DNA from: Nemertoderma westbladi
Taxonomy: Eukaryota > Xenacoelomorpha > Nemertodermatida > Nemertodermatidae
Direction: 5' to 3'
NCBI GenBank assembly: GCA_032718475.1
Contig: JAUCBJ010001792.1
Coordinates: forward strand, 1-38,951
DNA: 38,951 nucleotides
Shown here piece after piece: positions 30,370-38,951 of the stretch. Under the pieces are notes generated by a model. That model was not told the origin of the DNA, searched no databases, and saw only the letters and a program-made list of their open reading frames with translations. Each line of letters opens with the position of its first letter. Within the stretch, counting starts at the first letter, position 1. The position numbers were made by a program, and so were the translations under genes.

Positions 30370-30668
30370 TAAACAAAACACCCCCCCCCCCCATACTACT
30401 AACTGTTAAACAAAACACCCCCCCCCCCCCCCCCCCTATACTACTAACTGTTAATAACCCCCACCCCTCACCCTCTATCACTATGTCTACTACTAACCAT
30501 TTAATACCCCCCTCCCCATCCTCTATCGCACTACGTCTACTACTACAGTACTAACCGCGTTACACAACCCCCCCCCCCCCCCCCCCATCTATCACTACAT
30601 CTACGTATACTTCTACTACTAACCATTAAACACCCCCCACCCCCCTCACCCCACCACTAGGTCTACTA
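30370..30668. repeat. C-rich imperfect satellite
   Basis: About six repeats of TACTACTAACNGTTAA followed by a run of 10-18 C, with CTATCACTACGTCTA between some of them. The C-runs (about 30380-30392, 30417-30436, 30568-30586) could form G-quadruplex or i-motif structures. Confidence 0.8.
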
Positions 30669-30689
30669 CTAACCACTAACGGGTAGTTG

Positions 30690-30970
30690 TGCGTGGTAGA
30701 ACCGCCGTGACTCATCCTCAGAGGATGTGGTGATTGGCAGGTTGACGCCTGTAGCATTATATATATGTTTAGCTGACTGAAGGAAGGTAGTGTCGTCAGC
30801 AAAGAGGGTGGTTAGAAGTGTGCTGGCGTTAGGTAAGTCATGAGGAAAAGAGTCACAAGAGGAAAAGTAATGGAGATAGAACAAGAACACCTCCCTGTGG
30901 GATGCTGCAAGTCAAAGATAGTAGTGGTGATGAGTGGCCAGTTATGGAGACTGTTACGATATATGGCGCT
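30690..30970 (-). pseudogene. LINE reverse transcriptase palm fragment
   Basis: The minus strand contains SLTCSIPQGGVLVLSPLLFL (RT motif B, PQG) and, after a frame shift, DLPNASTLLTTLFADDTTFL with the catalytic ADD. This is a short remnant of a Jockey/CR1-like RT. It is not joined to the LINE fragment at 27835-28690, whose palm is missing but which lies about 2 kb away in the same orientation; the C-rich satellite and unknown DNA separate them. Confidence 0.75.
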
Positions 30971-31760
30971 GTGTACCTATATTAGCCGTCATACAGTATA
31001 ATTATTTAGATAAGCCATAAAGACGCGCAACCATATTTAGATAAGGAAAATAAAACGCCCATATTTGTGAATTTATCCATTTTATACAGTATGTAGTCCT
31101 ACCTATGTAATTTTGTAGTAAAATATAAGTAAATAGTTCCACGGTAGCAAGTTTCCTATGAAACCCTTGATATAAGCTTGCTGTTATTAGCTTCAATAGG
31201 ACTAACTGCATATTTGTTTTAATTTCTTTTATATTTGCGCTAAATTAGATTTCATGTACCGTATTTTTAGTACCGCTAAATTAAGCAACGCATTTAATCA
31301 TTTGTGATTCCAAGGAGGAATAGGTTCACAATCCGGCTTCCTTATTGGCCTAGCTGCTTACAGGTTGGTCTAATGGTAGCGTGGATTGGGGAACCAATCA
31401 GAGGATTATTGCATCATCCTTTAGGAATCACCTATAAATTGGCTGTATTTCCGGTATGTATAATCCATAATCTCACTAATCTCAGTTTTTGTGCATAATT
31501 CTGTGTATTCTGTATTTCCATTTGTTTTCTTGCAATAATTCGCAAATTTGTAATTTCTGCTTATTTCTTGCTGTGTTTCTCACTTCGATCTCAATGATTA
31601 CTGCCAATTACAATCAGCTTTCCTTAAGCTTATTATTATTATACAATGTATATTATAGTATATAGCTCGAATCTCAATTGAGACAAATTTTTTTGTGATA
31701 CTGAATCGAACTGTATTACTGCGTCTCGTGGTCTCTAGTTTTTGTATAATATATATACAT
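30971..31760. other. Non-coding; possible promoter at its centre
   Basis: No coding motif. See the promoter-like entry at 31394-31439. Confidence 0.4.
31394..31439 (+). promoter_or_regulatory. Promoter-like CCAAT and TATA pair
   Basis: CCAATCAGAG at 31394-31403 and CTATAAATT at 31432-31440 are spaced as in Pol II promoters. It lies about 480 bp upstream of the piggyBac transposase frame on the same strand, and could also belong to a decayed LTR. No transcription evidence. Confidence 0.3.
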
Positions 31761-31822
31761 AGGGGAAGATATACACAATGTTATTATTTTAGGGGGGAAG
31801 ATATACACAACGTTATTATTTT
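31761..31822. repeat. Short tandem duplication (about 31 bp, twice)
   Basis: AGGGGAAGATATACACAATG and following TTATTATTTT (31761-31790) are repeated with one substitution and two extra G at 31791-31822. Confidence 0.85.
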
Positions 31823-31859
31823 AGGTTCGGTTTCAAATCCTGGATAACTGCAAGTGCAA

Positions 31860-32704
31860 CTGGATTCCCCTTCCATGTGGTCATGAAGGGAAACAGGACA
31901 AGTCAGATTCGCCATTGGGTTACAAAGTGGTCATGGGTGGTATTGAATTTATAGACAAACCAGAGGAATATCTCATATTCTTTAACAACTTTTTTACCAG
32001 TTACAATTTACTGATCTGCTTGAACCAACGCGGATTTGGTGCTACGGGGACTGTTCGTGTCAATCGCATTGAGAACTGCCCACTTACACCAGTAGACCAA
32101 ATGAAGAAAACCGAACGTGGAAGTTACGATTTCCGTTCTAGTGGAAAGATTTGTTTCACACGTTGGCACGATAACGCGATTGTAACTATAGGTAGCAACA
32201 AACTGGGTGTTCATCCCGTTGGTACTGTAAAAAGATGGATAAAGGGGGCGAAGGGTGTCCAGGGGGGTAAAGCGGATATCACCCAACCTTATGTCATAAA
32301 TATCTATAATAAGGTACATGGGTGGGGTCGATCTTCTAGATCGCGCATTAGCTACATTTCGGCCATGCATCCACTCAAAGAAGTGGTATTTCTCCCTGCT
32401 AATAAATGCTATCAATATAGCAATGGTTGCTTCGTGGCGAATGACTCAGCTGCTTGGTTCAGAAGGAACAATCAAGCTGATTGACTATTGGAGAGCTGTT
32501 GTGCCTGCTCTTATTCGGGTCAAACAACAATCAGCCTTGCCTCATCCATCATTCGGCCATCACCTCCCGAGAAACGTCCCCGATAGTGTCCAATCTGACC
32601 CAACTGGACACCATCGTGCTAGTTGCCCTACCCGAAAGTGCCGCCACTGTAAGCGTAACTGTCGCCTAGAAGTGCCATGTGCCTCTCCATGGCGCATGTT
32701 TTGA
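31860..32704 (+). pseudogene. piggyBac transposase, frameshifted
   Basis: The first frame (to 32484) reads FFNNFFTSYNLLICLNQRGF, then GATGTVRVNRIENCPLTPV, KKTERGSYDF and RWHDNAIVTIGSNKLGVHP, up to QPYVINIYNKV. At about 32316 the frame changes and continues at 32318 as MGGVDLLDRALATFRPCIHS, then KKWYFSLLINAINIAMVASW. It ends at 32704 after a Cys-rich tail (SCPTRKCRHCKRNCRLEVPC). This order is that of piggyBac (DDE_Tnp_1_7) transposases, including the C-terminal Cys-rich domain that binds the transposon end. The first catalytic Asp, expected before N-FTS, is Asn here (FNNFFTS); the Asp of WHDN and of MGGVDLLD remain. So it is inactive twice over. Confidence 0.88.
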
Positions 32705-32770
32705 TGCATTTCATGGTTTTGATTAATATTAGGAAAGGCCTGAATATTAACTTATGACATTACATTATGT

Positions 32771-33060
32771 AATTAATTAATATAATTAGATAATTACTTA
32801 ATTAAATTAGTTAATTAATTAATTTAATTAGTTAATTAATTAATTAAATTAGTTAATTAATTAATTAAATTAGTTAATTAATTAATTAAATTAGTTAATT
32901 AATTAATTAAATTAGTTAATTAATTAATTAAATTAGTTAATTAATTAATTAAATTAGTTAATTAATTAATTAAATTAGTTAATTAATTAATTAAATTAGT
33001 TAATTAATTAATTAAATTAGTTAATTAATTAATACCATTAGTTAATTAATATAATTAATG
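32771..33060. repeat. 21-bp TTAATTAA minisatellite
   Basis: About eleven tandem copies of TTAGTTAATTAATTAATTAAA between about 32800 and 33040, flanked by related AT-only sequence. It is almost entirely A/T and rich in TTAA, the target site of piggyBac elements, whose remnant ends about 70 bp to the left. Confidence 0.93.
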
Positions 33061-33309
33061 AATTGCATATATATTTACCGTATTATTAATATGGTATGTA
33101 ATATAATAATATTATAGTTGCAATATAATATATACTATGTTTTTCCATGCAGTGCCCACGGACCGCATTTGCGGTCCCCCCTTTAATTCCAGAATGGCTT
33201 AACATTTCGAACTATTGGTTATAATATATCTTAATTATGCCATTTTGGGGTAATATCCCAAATGAGACTGTTTGGAACAGGTTTTTTCTAGGCTTGGGCC
33301 TTCCTGGGT
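33061..33309. other. Spacer, no gene seen
   Basis: AT-rich with one GC-rich point (GACCGCATTTGCGGTC, a palindrome near 33160-33175). Confidence 0.4.
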
Positions 33310-33712
33310 TAAGAAATCATGGACCCTGGTTATGGTTCATTAGATGTTTCATCTTTGTGTCTTTGCTGTAATTTATGTGATGGTGAGCCAAACGATGGGC
33401 AAAATAGGGGAAGATGAAGAGAAAGAAGATGGGATTCAGACAGTTGGCCCAGACTGGGATGGATATCATACAACACGATGGATAGGGGAGGGTACAGAAG
33501 GGGTGGAGACACTGAAAGTACAGATAGTAGTGAGTTGTCCACCACCGACACTACTGCTGCCTCTACAACAATCGCATCAACCACCACCTCCATTGATGAT
33601 GTTTTTTATTGAGGGTTTATCGAATGCATTGAGTCAACATGTTATGACTACGCTCAATCTGATATATGCCAGAGTAACACAATCTGAGCCGTAATATTCC
33701 CTTGATAAACAT

Positions 33713-34195
33713 TTGGGTTGGTATCAATTATTCATCATCGGCAAGCAACTGAGATGTGATGGAGGATGGATTATATTTTATAGTCGCATCGGCAACAACA
33801 TTGACATCTGGGATGATGATAGTTCTAACTACCACCCGGGATTGGGAAATCCCAACAAATCTTACTTTCTACATGTGAAAAATATCAATTGGCTGCACAC
33901 GGGAAAGATTGTTTCATCAAGGGTAACTTAGGTAACTTAATGAGAAGCTACAGTAACTTTACTGTGGGGTCTGGATATGTGCTAAGGATTACAAGTTTCA
34001 TCCATTCATGTACTGCCGGTGTATTGGATAAAGCAACATAGTATGCTCTCACTCGCCTGGTTAGCAAGAAGTTGACTTCAGTAATGTATGGTAGACTGGT
34101 GGAACTCACCCAAATAAATGAAAGTGAGGAAGATAAATTAGAAATGAAACTAAAATGCCTGCCAGCCACAACGAACCTAAAGAAACAAACTGTAC
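33713..34195 (+). pseudogene. Divergent fibrinogen-related (FReD-like) domain, right copy
   Basis: 33713-33931 reads MGWYQLFIIGKQLRCDGGWI, IFYSRIGNNIDIWDDDSSNY and GLGNPNKSYFLHVKNINWL, then runs into a stop. Downstream, from about 33955, the frame equivalent to the left copy continues (GYVLRITSFIHSCTAGVLD) but has a TAG at 34039 where the left copy has TAT. The upstream Ser/Thr-rich frame also has stops. This paralogue is therefore broken, while the left one keeps its FReD frame open. Confidence 0.55.
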
Positions 34196-34837
34196 TGTAG
34201 CCAATAGCAGTAGGTTACTTATTGTGTTTGTATGTTTGTGTAACAAACCCAATCACAAGCAACGATAATAGAAATGGAATAGTTAGACCAACATGATTTA
34301 ATAATATCCAATTCAGTTACAATAAACAAATTAACGGCACTGAATTCAAAGTAACATTTTTAGTGTATTTGTACATATCACATCAAGGTGGTAATGTAGT
34401 CTTGTGCCGTACTTCACATTTTCTGCAATATCTCAATAACTATTCGCTCTACATTTGTTTTGAAGGTTTCTACCCCCACTAAAATGGTTATTGCAGTAGG
34501 ATAACTAAAAGTTGTCCAATGCGAAAATTGAGAATGAGAGTCACTTGTGCCAAAGAAAGGGTAGGACAGTGGCACTAGTTCCCTTGATCCAAAAATTAAA
34601 ATTTTGGTATCTAACTAAGTTCACATAAGACACATTTGATGACATTTGATGCATGCAGGAAGTTCTTTCTTGAGTCATTGATATTTCATAATGTGTTATA
34701 TTGTGATAAATTTCGTACATATGTGTTGTACTGCCTTGAGCAGACAACTGCAAACTGAAACGGTCAGAATGTGCCGTTTACAGATACTGGTATTAGGTAT
34801 TAAAATTAGCATTGCGATCACCTTACTGTCTTAGTTA

Positions 34838-34880
34838 CCAGAAAGGCGCTATATAAATTTGAATTATTATTATTAAATAA
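34838..34880 (+). mobile_element. SINE/LINE 3' tail
   Basis: AAAGGCGCTATATAAATT followed by an (ATT)n tract is the typical 3' end of several animal SINE and LINE families. The upstream body (about 34740-34837) is not recognisable. Confidence 0.45.
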
Positions 34881-35239
34881 TCAAAATTGCAAAAACTCAA
34901 ATTGAATTTGAGCTGTGCATGGCACTGGTCTGCTCACTTGAAAGCATTTAGATCAACTTTCATCGGTTTTTCTATACAACTTTCATACGCCTCATTCGAT
35001 TAACTTTAACAGTTATTCAACATTCACTATATCGTTATTATTACATTGTGATAACATTGAGCATTCTCTGAATTCGACAAGAATTGTGCTTACATATTGT
35101 TTCTCTTTACATTATACTCTTTTTTTGAGTCTTTTATGATCCCTTTTCTGACTGTCCCTTCAGATTTATTTTCTTTGCTATCTTCACCTGTATTTTATTT
35201 TACATTAAATATAAAAATGATAAAGAAAAACAGAAGTAG

Positions 35240-35398
35240 TTTGACGTTTACAATACCTCTGGACTAGAAGAAGATGACTACGTATCTTCTAACTGACTAT
35301 GAAATGCGAATGACCAGAAACTTAATAAAGAATTCTCCAATTTAAGATACTTTCTTATCAAGTTTAAACATGAAACTGGACATAAAAACTATTTAAGC
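35240..35398 (+). pseudogene. Endogenous viral N-terminal fragment, right-hand locus
   Basis: Starts FDVYNTSGLEEDDY and then loses frame through small deletions. At nucleotide level it equals 19488-19640. After GGACATAAA it joins imperfect TAAAAACTATTTTAT repeats that derive from the RdRp fingers region, so about 250-300 bp of RdRp sequence between here and 35440 has been deleted. Confidence 0.5.
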
Positions 35399-35458
35399 TA
35401 TTATTTAAACTAACATAAAAACTATTTTATAAAATGGAAGACTCCAAATAATGGACTG

Positions 35459-36066
35459 ATGGAAGACTCTGATGCTAATTTGCCGCAAGATCATATTGAC
35501 AAAATATTAGAAATACATTCATTAATATGGAATGGAATGGTATGACACAAGCAAAAGTTGTTCTACCTAAAGGACACGTTTACCAAACACATATGGGAAT
35601 GAAATCCGGTTTTACCAAATGGCTTCCGGAAATTCTGATGCACACTACATGATGAAATCTATTGAAAAATACTTGTTAGGCATTGAACTCGACAATTACG
35701 AAGACCTAAAATTTGTTTATGGCGATGATAATTTATCTTATTACTCTCTAAAAGTTATTCAACAAATTAATGATCCTTCAACATGACCATTGAACTTTAT
35801 AAAAGATTTGGATTGACTGTTAAACCTGATTCAGTCAAATCCTCGAAATTCATATCTATCTGCATGTGAATTTTTATCTAAAATACCCAGACTTACCAAA
35901 ATGGGTTTATGGTTACCATATAGAGATACAATTCAAACATTAACTAGACTCGCTTATCCTGAACGAGAGACAAGCACTGTTAACGATGAACATTTAAAAC
36001 AAATTGTCTGCTCAATGGGTTTTAGGACATAAAATCGACAATTTCTTTAATATACCAGTACGATAA
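35459..36066 (+). pseudogene. Endogenous partitivirus-like RdRp, palm and thumb region
   Basis: This is an old RNA-virus polymerase copy in host DNA. Blocks in order: 35459-35545 SDANLPQDHIDKILEIHSLI (tail of motif A and its following helix); 35551-35620 with GMKSGFT; 35622-35783 with ASGNSDAHYMM (motif B: Ser-Gly and Asn) and FVYGDDNLSYYS (motif C, GDD at 35721-35729). Then 35783-35858 RFGLTVKPDSVKSSKF (motif D/E area), 35859-36032 CEFLSKIPRLTKMGLWLPYR and RLAYPERETS, and 36019-36066. The F-L----R------L--R---Q-L-----YPE pattern after GDD is characteristic of partitivirus-type RdRps. Frame changes lie near 35546-35551, 35621, 35783, 35859 and 36019, plus a stop at 36064, so it is inactive. 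It is known that partitivirus-like sequences have been endogenised in several eukaryotes; family placement here is by motif reading only. Confidence 0.8.
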
Positions 36067-36460
36067 TTTTTCAACATGGTACTTACTTCACTTAAAGCTG
36101 AAATTGACCCTGATGCAACTTTAGACTTATCTGAATGGGCTTTTAGAGGCTATTCTGATTTTTTGAACCATGATAACTTAACTGAGGTTCCAATTAATTT
36201 ATCTGATGATGAATTTTTTTACTGTATACGCACGAATGAAACCCTGAAATTATTTTTTGTGATAAAGCTGTTTCTACGTTACCACGATATCAACCCTAGG
36301 CTTCTGATTTTAACTTAACTAAAGACATTTGTACTACTGAAGCTATATATGGTTTTATACAATATCAAAGTGAAAGACGACAAACAACTGTCAATGAAAC
36401 ACTTGACTTCCACCATTTGATATGTCATACGAAAGTCTATCAAGAAACCAAATAACGTTG
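36067..36460 (+). pseudogene. Continuation of the endogenous viral frame (RdRp C-terminus or second viral protein)
   Basis: The frame after the stop at 36064 is the same as before it, so this may simply be the RdRp C-terminus behind an acquired stop. From the Met at 36076 it reads MVLTSLKAEIDPDATLDLSE, then WAFRGYSDFLNHDNLTEVPI and NLSDDEFFYCIR, to a stop at 36316. A shifted frame continues at about 36305 as SDFNLTKDICTTEAIYGFIQ to a stop at 36455. No domain is recognised. A separate downstream viral ORF starting at 36076 is the alternative. Confidence 0.5.
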
Positions 36461-37247
36461 AATGCATATGAATAGATTTTTGTTATGTTATCCACGTTTT
36501 AAAAGTATATACATAAATTTAATGACATGTACATATTGGTGAAATCTGTTGGCTTTATTATTAAATAAATTTACTTGAGCTTTTACCAATTTTTCATAAC
36601 CTTTAGGCCTACATCCAAAATCTCTTAAACTTTTTTCATTTCTCCAATATCGACCCGTCAGTCTAATTTAAGAGTAACCCGGATATTTGATAAAATTGTT
36701 ATTGCCTTACCAACCATTAGTTACTAACAGTCTCTTGTTTAGCTTGTATAGTAACATTTGCACCCCCCCCCCCCCCCCCCACCGCCCCTTCCCCTGATCA
36801 ACCTTCACCCCATGACATACAGTACTACTTCCACCCGCCCAACACTCCCAGACAATACATTGGGCTATACTAGCCCCGCTATTGCTCATTGTATTGTCAC
36901 TACCTACCGCATAATATGTATTTATTATTATTATATGACATAGAACCTGAATAATTATCATTTATTGTATAATATGTGCAATGTGAATATCGGATTACCT
37001 TAAACTTAATTAAACTTAATGTTGTAGAATAACTACAGTAGATTCCAACATTTCAAATTTGCTTAACGGTATTAATATTAACAGCATTGTTATCATTAAA
37101 TCTGTCATTTAAAATTTAAAAAAAAAAAATTAATTAATATAAGGTACTTGTTCAAATCATATCAGATCATTACAAATTAAAATACATTGCGTTGATTTAA
37201 ATAAACAATGAGTCACAATACATGTACTGTACAGTATTGCCTGAAGC
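36461..37247. other. Non-coding, with a poly-C tract
   Basis: An 18-C run lies at 36763-36780. Otherwise AT-rich, with an A9 tract near 37119-37129. No gene seen. Confidence 0.45.
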
Positions 37248-37615
37248 TTTCAGCCATTACTGCATTTCTATCAATACAAGTATTGGCTGATTACACAGAT
37301 ATTGGCCTGTTGACTGATTTACTGTAAGCTACCATAGGACATTGATGATAAAGATCAGGAAGTATCAGGAGTTAATTGATTGGCAACCAGTCCGAGAACA
37401 GCCGCTTTCCTTAAAGAAGTCGGGAGCCAATCTTTCAGCCATTACTGCATTTCTATCAATACAAGTATTGGCTGATTACACAGATATTGGCCTGTTGACT
37501 GATTTTCTGTAAGCTACCATAGGACATTGATGATAAAGATCAGGAAGTATCAGGAGTTAATTGATTGGCAACCGGTCCGAGAACAGCCGCTTTCCTTAAA
37601 GAAGTCGGGAGGAGG
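37248..37615. repeat. Tandem duplication, period 185 bp
   Basis: 37248-37428 and 37433-37613 are almost identical (TTTCAGCCATTACTGCATTT to AAAGAAGTCGGGAG), differing at a few bases. The first copy is cut at CGGGAG and joined to the second through CCAATC. Confidence 0.93.
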
Positions 37616-37759
37616 CTCCACGCCAACACACATGAGCCCCGTTCTCATCGCTTCTTACTACAGCGTATCCTGATAGCTATCCTGATCAGAAACACGGCTT
37701 CGATATTGGGAACAAGCGAATCACAAACTGAAAGCCTCTACGATATTTTAGAGGTGTAG
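37565..37759 (+). CDS. Small uncharacterised ORF after the tandem duplication
   Basis: 64 codons. It starts inside the second duplicate and continues into unique sequence reading HEPRSHRFLLQRILIAILIR, then NTASILGTSESQTESLYDIL. No family is recognised; it could be the end of a retroelement or an exon. The matching part in the first duplicate does not extend into the same unique sequence, so the duplication copied only its 5' side. Low confidence that it is expressed. Confidence 0.2.
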   Translation: MATGPRTAAFLKEVGRRLHANTHEPRSHRFLLQRILIAILIRNTASILGTSESQTESLYDILEV

Positions 37760-38107
37760 TGTAGGTGCAGCTTCAGTCAGATTGGTGCTTTACAGAAGCT
37801 CTCATAATAACATTTTACTTTAGTTCTCATGTTTTTATATTATTTTTAAATCATTTTAATTAACTTTGATACAACTAATAGTTAGGAAATTAATGTAACA
37901 TTGCTGTTGAATTTTAAATACCGGTACAGTTTTAATTTCTTTTTAATTTCAGTTTGAACTTCCCGCTTATTTTATCTGTTTGATGTTAAACGAACGGATG
38001 AAGTGGTAGGCATTCACCAGCGGCAGCATAGTGTAAAGATGATAAAAAATAAAGTATTGAGGGTCTTTAGCTGGTTATATTATATTAGATAAAGATACAA
38101 TAGTAAA
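37760..38107. other. Non-coding spacer
   Basis: No motif apart from AT-rich sequence; it may be the 3' region of the Penelope-like element on the minus strand. Confidence 0.35.
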
Positions 38108-38134
38108 CGTTTTCGACCTACCGGTCTGCATCAG
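38108..38134 (-). ncRNA. Hammerhead-ribozyme-like core (tentative)
   Basis: On the minus strand CTGATG is followed by CA, a perfect 4-bp stem (GACC, loop GGTA, GGTC) and GAAA. This recalls the hammerhead core CTGATGA - stem II - GAAA. Penelope-like elements are known to carry hammerhead motifs, and a Penelope-type endonuclease lies upstream on the same strand. The core has one extra base next to stem II, and stems I and III are not obvious, so this may be a degenerate copy or chance. Confidence 0.3.
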
Positions 38135-38643
38135 ACTATGTACTGGCAACTAACAGGAAAAGGTGGGGTCTATATATATATATATTAAGTTTTAAAGGGG
38201 AATACCTGATAGGTGAATCCCAGAAAGGTTAACGTATATGTATGTACTGTATAACGTAAGGTAATTGTGATAGGGAAAGTACAGCGAGTTAGTTGTAAGC
38301 TGTCAATCTAAAGTACAAATATAGGGTTGCAGGTTGGGTTATAAGGTTGGGAGAAGTTGATAGGGAAATCCCAGGAATGGTCATGTGTCTACATACTGAA
38401 TGGTATAATTGGATTAGGTAGGTTACATAGGATTATGAGGTATCTACTTAAAGCGCACGGTTAGGTAGAATGCAACATAATGATAGCTGTAATTTTTACA
38501 GAGTAAGAAATCACAAGAAACAGAAAAAACCAAGACAAAAACAAAAAAGAAGGTCGGGGAAAAGCACATAAAGCCCCGGAAATTCGCTATAGAGGGCACT
38601 GTAGTTGTGTAAGATATAGAATGTATTATATAAAACATTGGGT

Positions 38644-38951
38644 TTAGATTGCTGGTCTTGCTACGTTAAGTGGGGGGTTGTATGTATAGATTAGGTTAGC
38701 TTCCGTCGCTAGTAGTTCGGGTATGTTTGTGAATTGTTTTATGGTTGCGGTGCGTAGATTTTCTAAACCACAACCGTATATGTGCCTAGCTAGGAGTATG
38801 TCTTCGTGTGTTTTTCCGTCATTGGCTCGTGAGGGGTAGTGTCGTATGTTGTTGCGGTGTCCATTAAAGCGTTCGTGAAGTTTCTGTCTCGTTTGGCCTA
38901 TGTAGTATAGAGTAGGGTGGCAGTGGCACCAGGCCAAGTAACATACAGTGT
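38644..38951 (-). pseudogene. GIY-YIG endonuclease domain of a Penelope-like retroelement, partial
   Basis: Open on the minus strand from the window edge to the stop at 38644. It reads VCYLAWCHCHPTLYYIGQT, then RQKLHERFNGHRNNIRHYP, DILLARHIYGCG and ELLATEANLIYTYNPPLN. YYIGQT, the catalytic Arg of HERFNGHR and the catalytic Glu in ATEANLIY are the GIY-YIG nuclease signature. The C---C/H spacing before it fits Penelope-like elements, where this domain follows the reverse transcriptase; the RT would lie beyond the right edge. It nicks DNA for insertion. The GIY half is poorly kept (YLAW). No stop is visible in this part, so it may be a fairly recent copy; it could also be a stand-alone GIY-YIG gene. 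Confidence 0.7.

Larger units (their letters stand above)
33310..35400 (+). repeat. Paralogous block, right copy (FReD-like locus plus viral N-terminal fragment)
   Basis: Counterpart of 18337-19640. Relative to the left copy it keeps about 48 bp inside the FReD frame (33911-33960) and about 750 bp between 34416 and 35162 that are missing on the left, so the left copy looks like a deletion derivative or the right one gained insertions. Confidence 0.88.

Noticed and set aside
30370-30668. CRISPR-like repeat-spacer array
   Set aside because: Repeats are irregular C-runs with TACTACTAAC words, spacing varies, and the DNA is clearly eukaryotic.
32008-32415. 135-codon minus-strand frame
   Set aside because: Opposite-strand shadow of the piggyBac transposase.
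36076-36318. Viral capsid protein downstream of the RdRp
   Set aside because: The frame is continuous with the RdRp frame behind one stop and shows no capsid motif, so a C-terminal RdRp extension is at least as likely.

Overview
The window looks like repeat-dense, AT-rich nuclear DNA of an invertebrate animal, probably marine. Signs of this are split genes with GT..AG introns, tRNA-derived SINEs, several LINE clades, and P, PIF/Harbinger, piggyBac, hAT and Penelope-type element remnants. There are no bacterial-style operons. Almost every transposon reading frame is broken by stops or frameshifts, so most of the window is decaying mobile DNA around a few host exons.

Left part (1-10.5 kb): three minus-strand exons of one rhodopsin-type G-protein-coupled receptor. 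Exon 1 (TM1) is at 10496-10305, exon 2 (TM2-TM3) at 9347-9169, and exon 3 (TM4 to the start of TM6) from 376 off the left edge. The 8.8-kb second intron holds a degenerate LINE with a SINE nested in it, and an almost complete P element (4730-7308) with about 88-bp terminal inverted repeats, a THAP domain and a frameshifted transposase.

Middle left (10.5-18.3 kb): LINE fragments, a pair of tRNA-type SINE copies, a GC-rich retroelement pol fragment, a Harbinger transposase pseudogene, a short hAT-type element with matching ends, a Myb/SANT-like fragment and a small MITE-like inverted-repeat element.

Main region of interest (18.3-25.4 kb and 33.3-36.5 kb): two paralogous loci. Each carries a divergent fibrinogen-related (FReD-like) coding segment followed by an endogenous copy of an RNA-virus RNA-dependent RNA polymerase (RdRp) that looks partitivirus-like. 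At the right-hand locus the palm motifs (tail of motif A, B, C with GDD) and a C-terminal region survive, broken by frameshifts and stops. At the left-hand locus the N-terminal RdRp region has been amplified with a 1.1-kb non-coding repeat into a tandem array of about 1.65-kb units (two full, one truncated). That repeat contains blocks in inverted orientation that could fold into long hairpins. A further inverted copy of the repeat's end lies at 25275-25422.

Right part (25.4-39 kb): a zinc-finger plus possible recombinase pseudogene, a hAT-like or other transposase-derived fragment, three LINE fragments, C-rich satellite DNA, a piggyBac transposase remnant next to a TTAA-rich 21-bp minisatellite, a 185-bp tandem duplication, and a GIY-YIG endonuclease fragment of a Penelope-like element running off the right edge.

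All calls were made by reading the sequence. No database search was run, so family names rest on recognised motifs.
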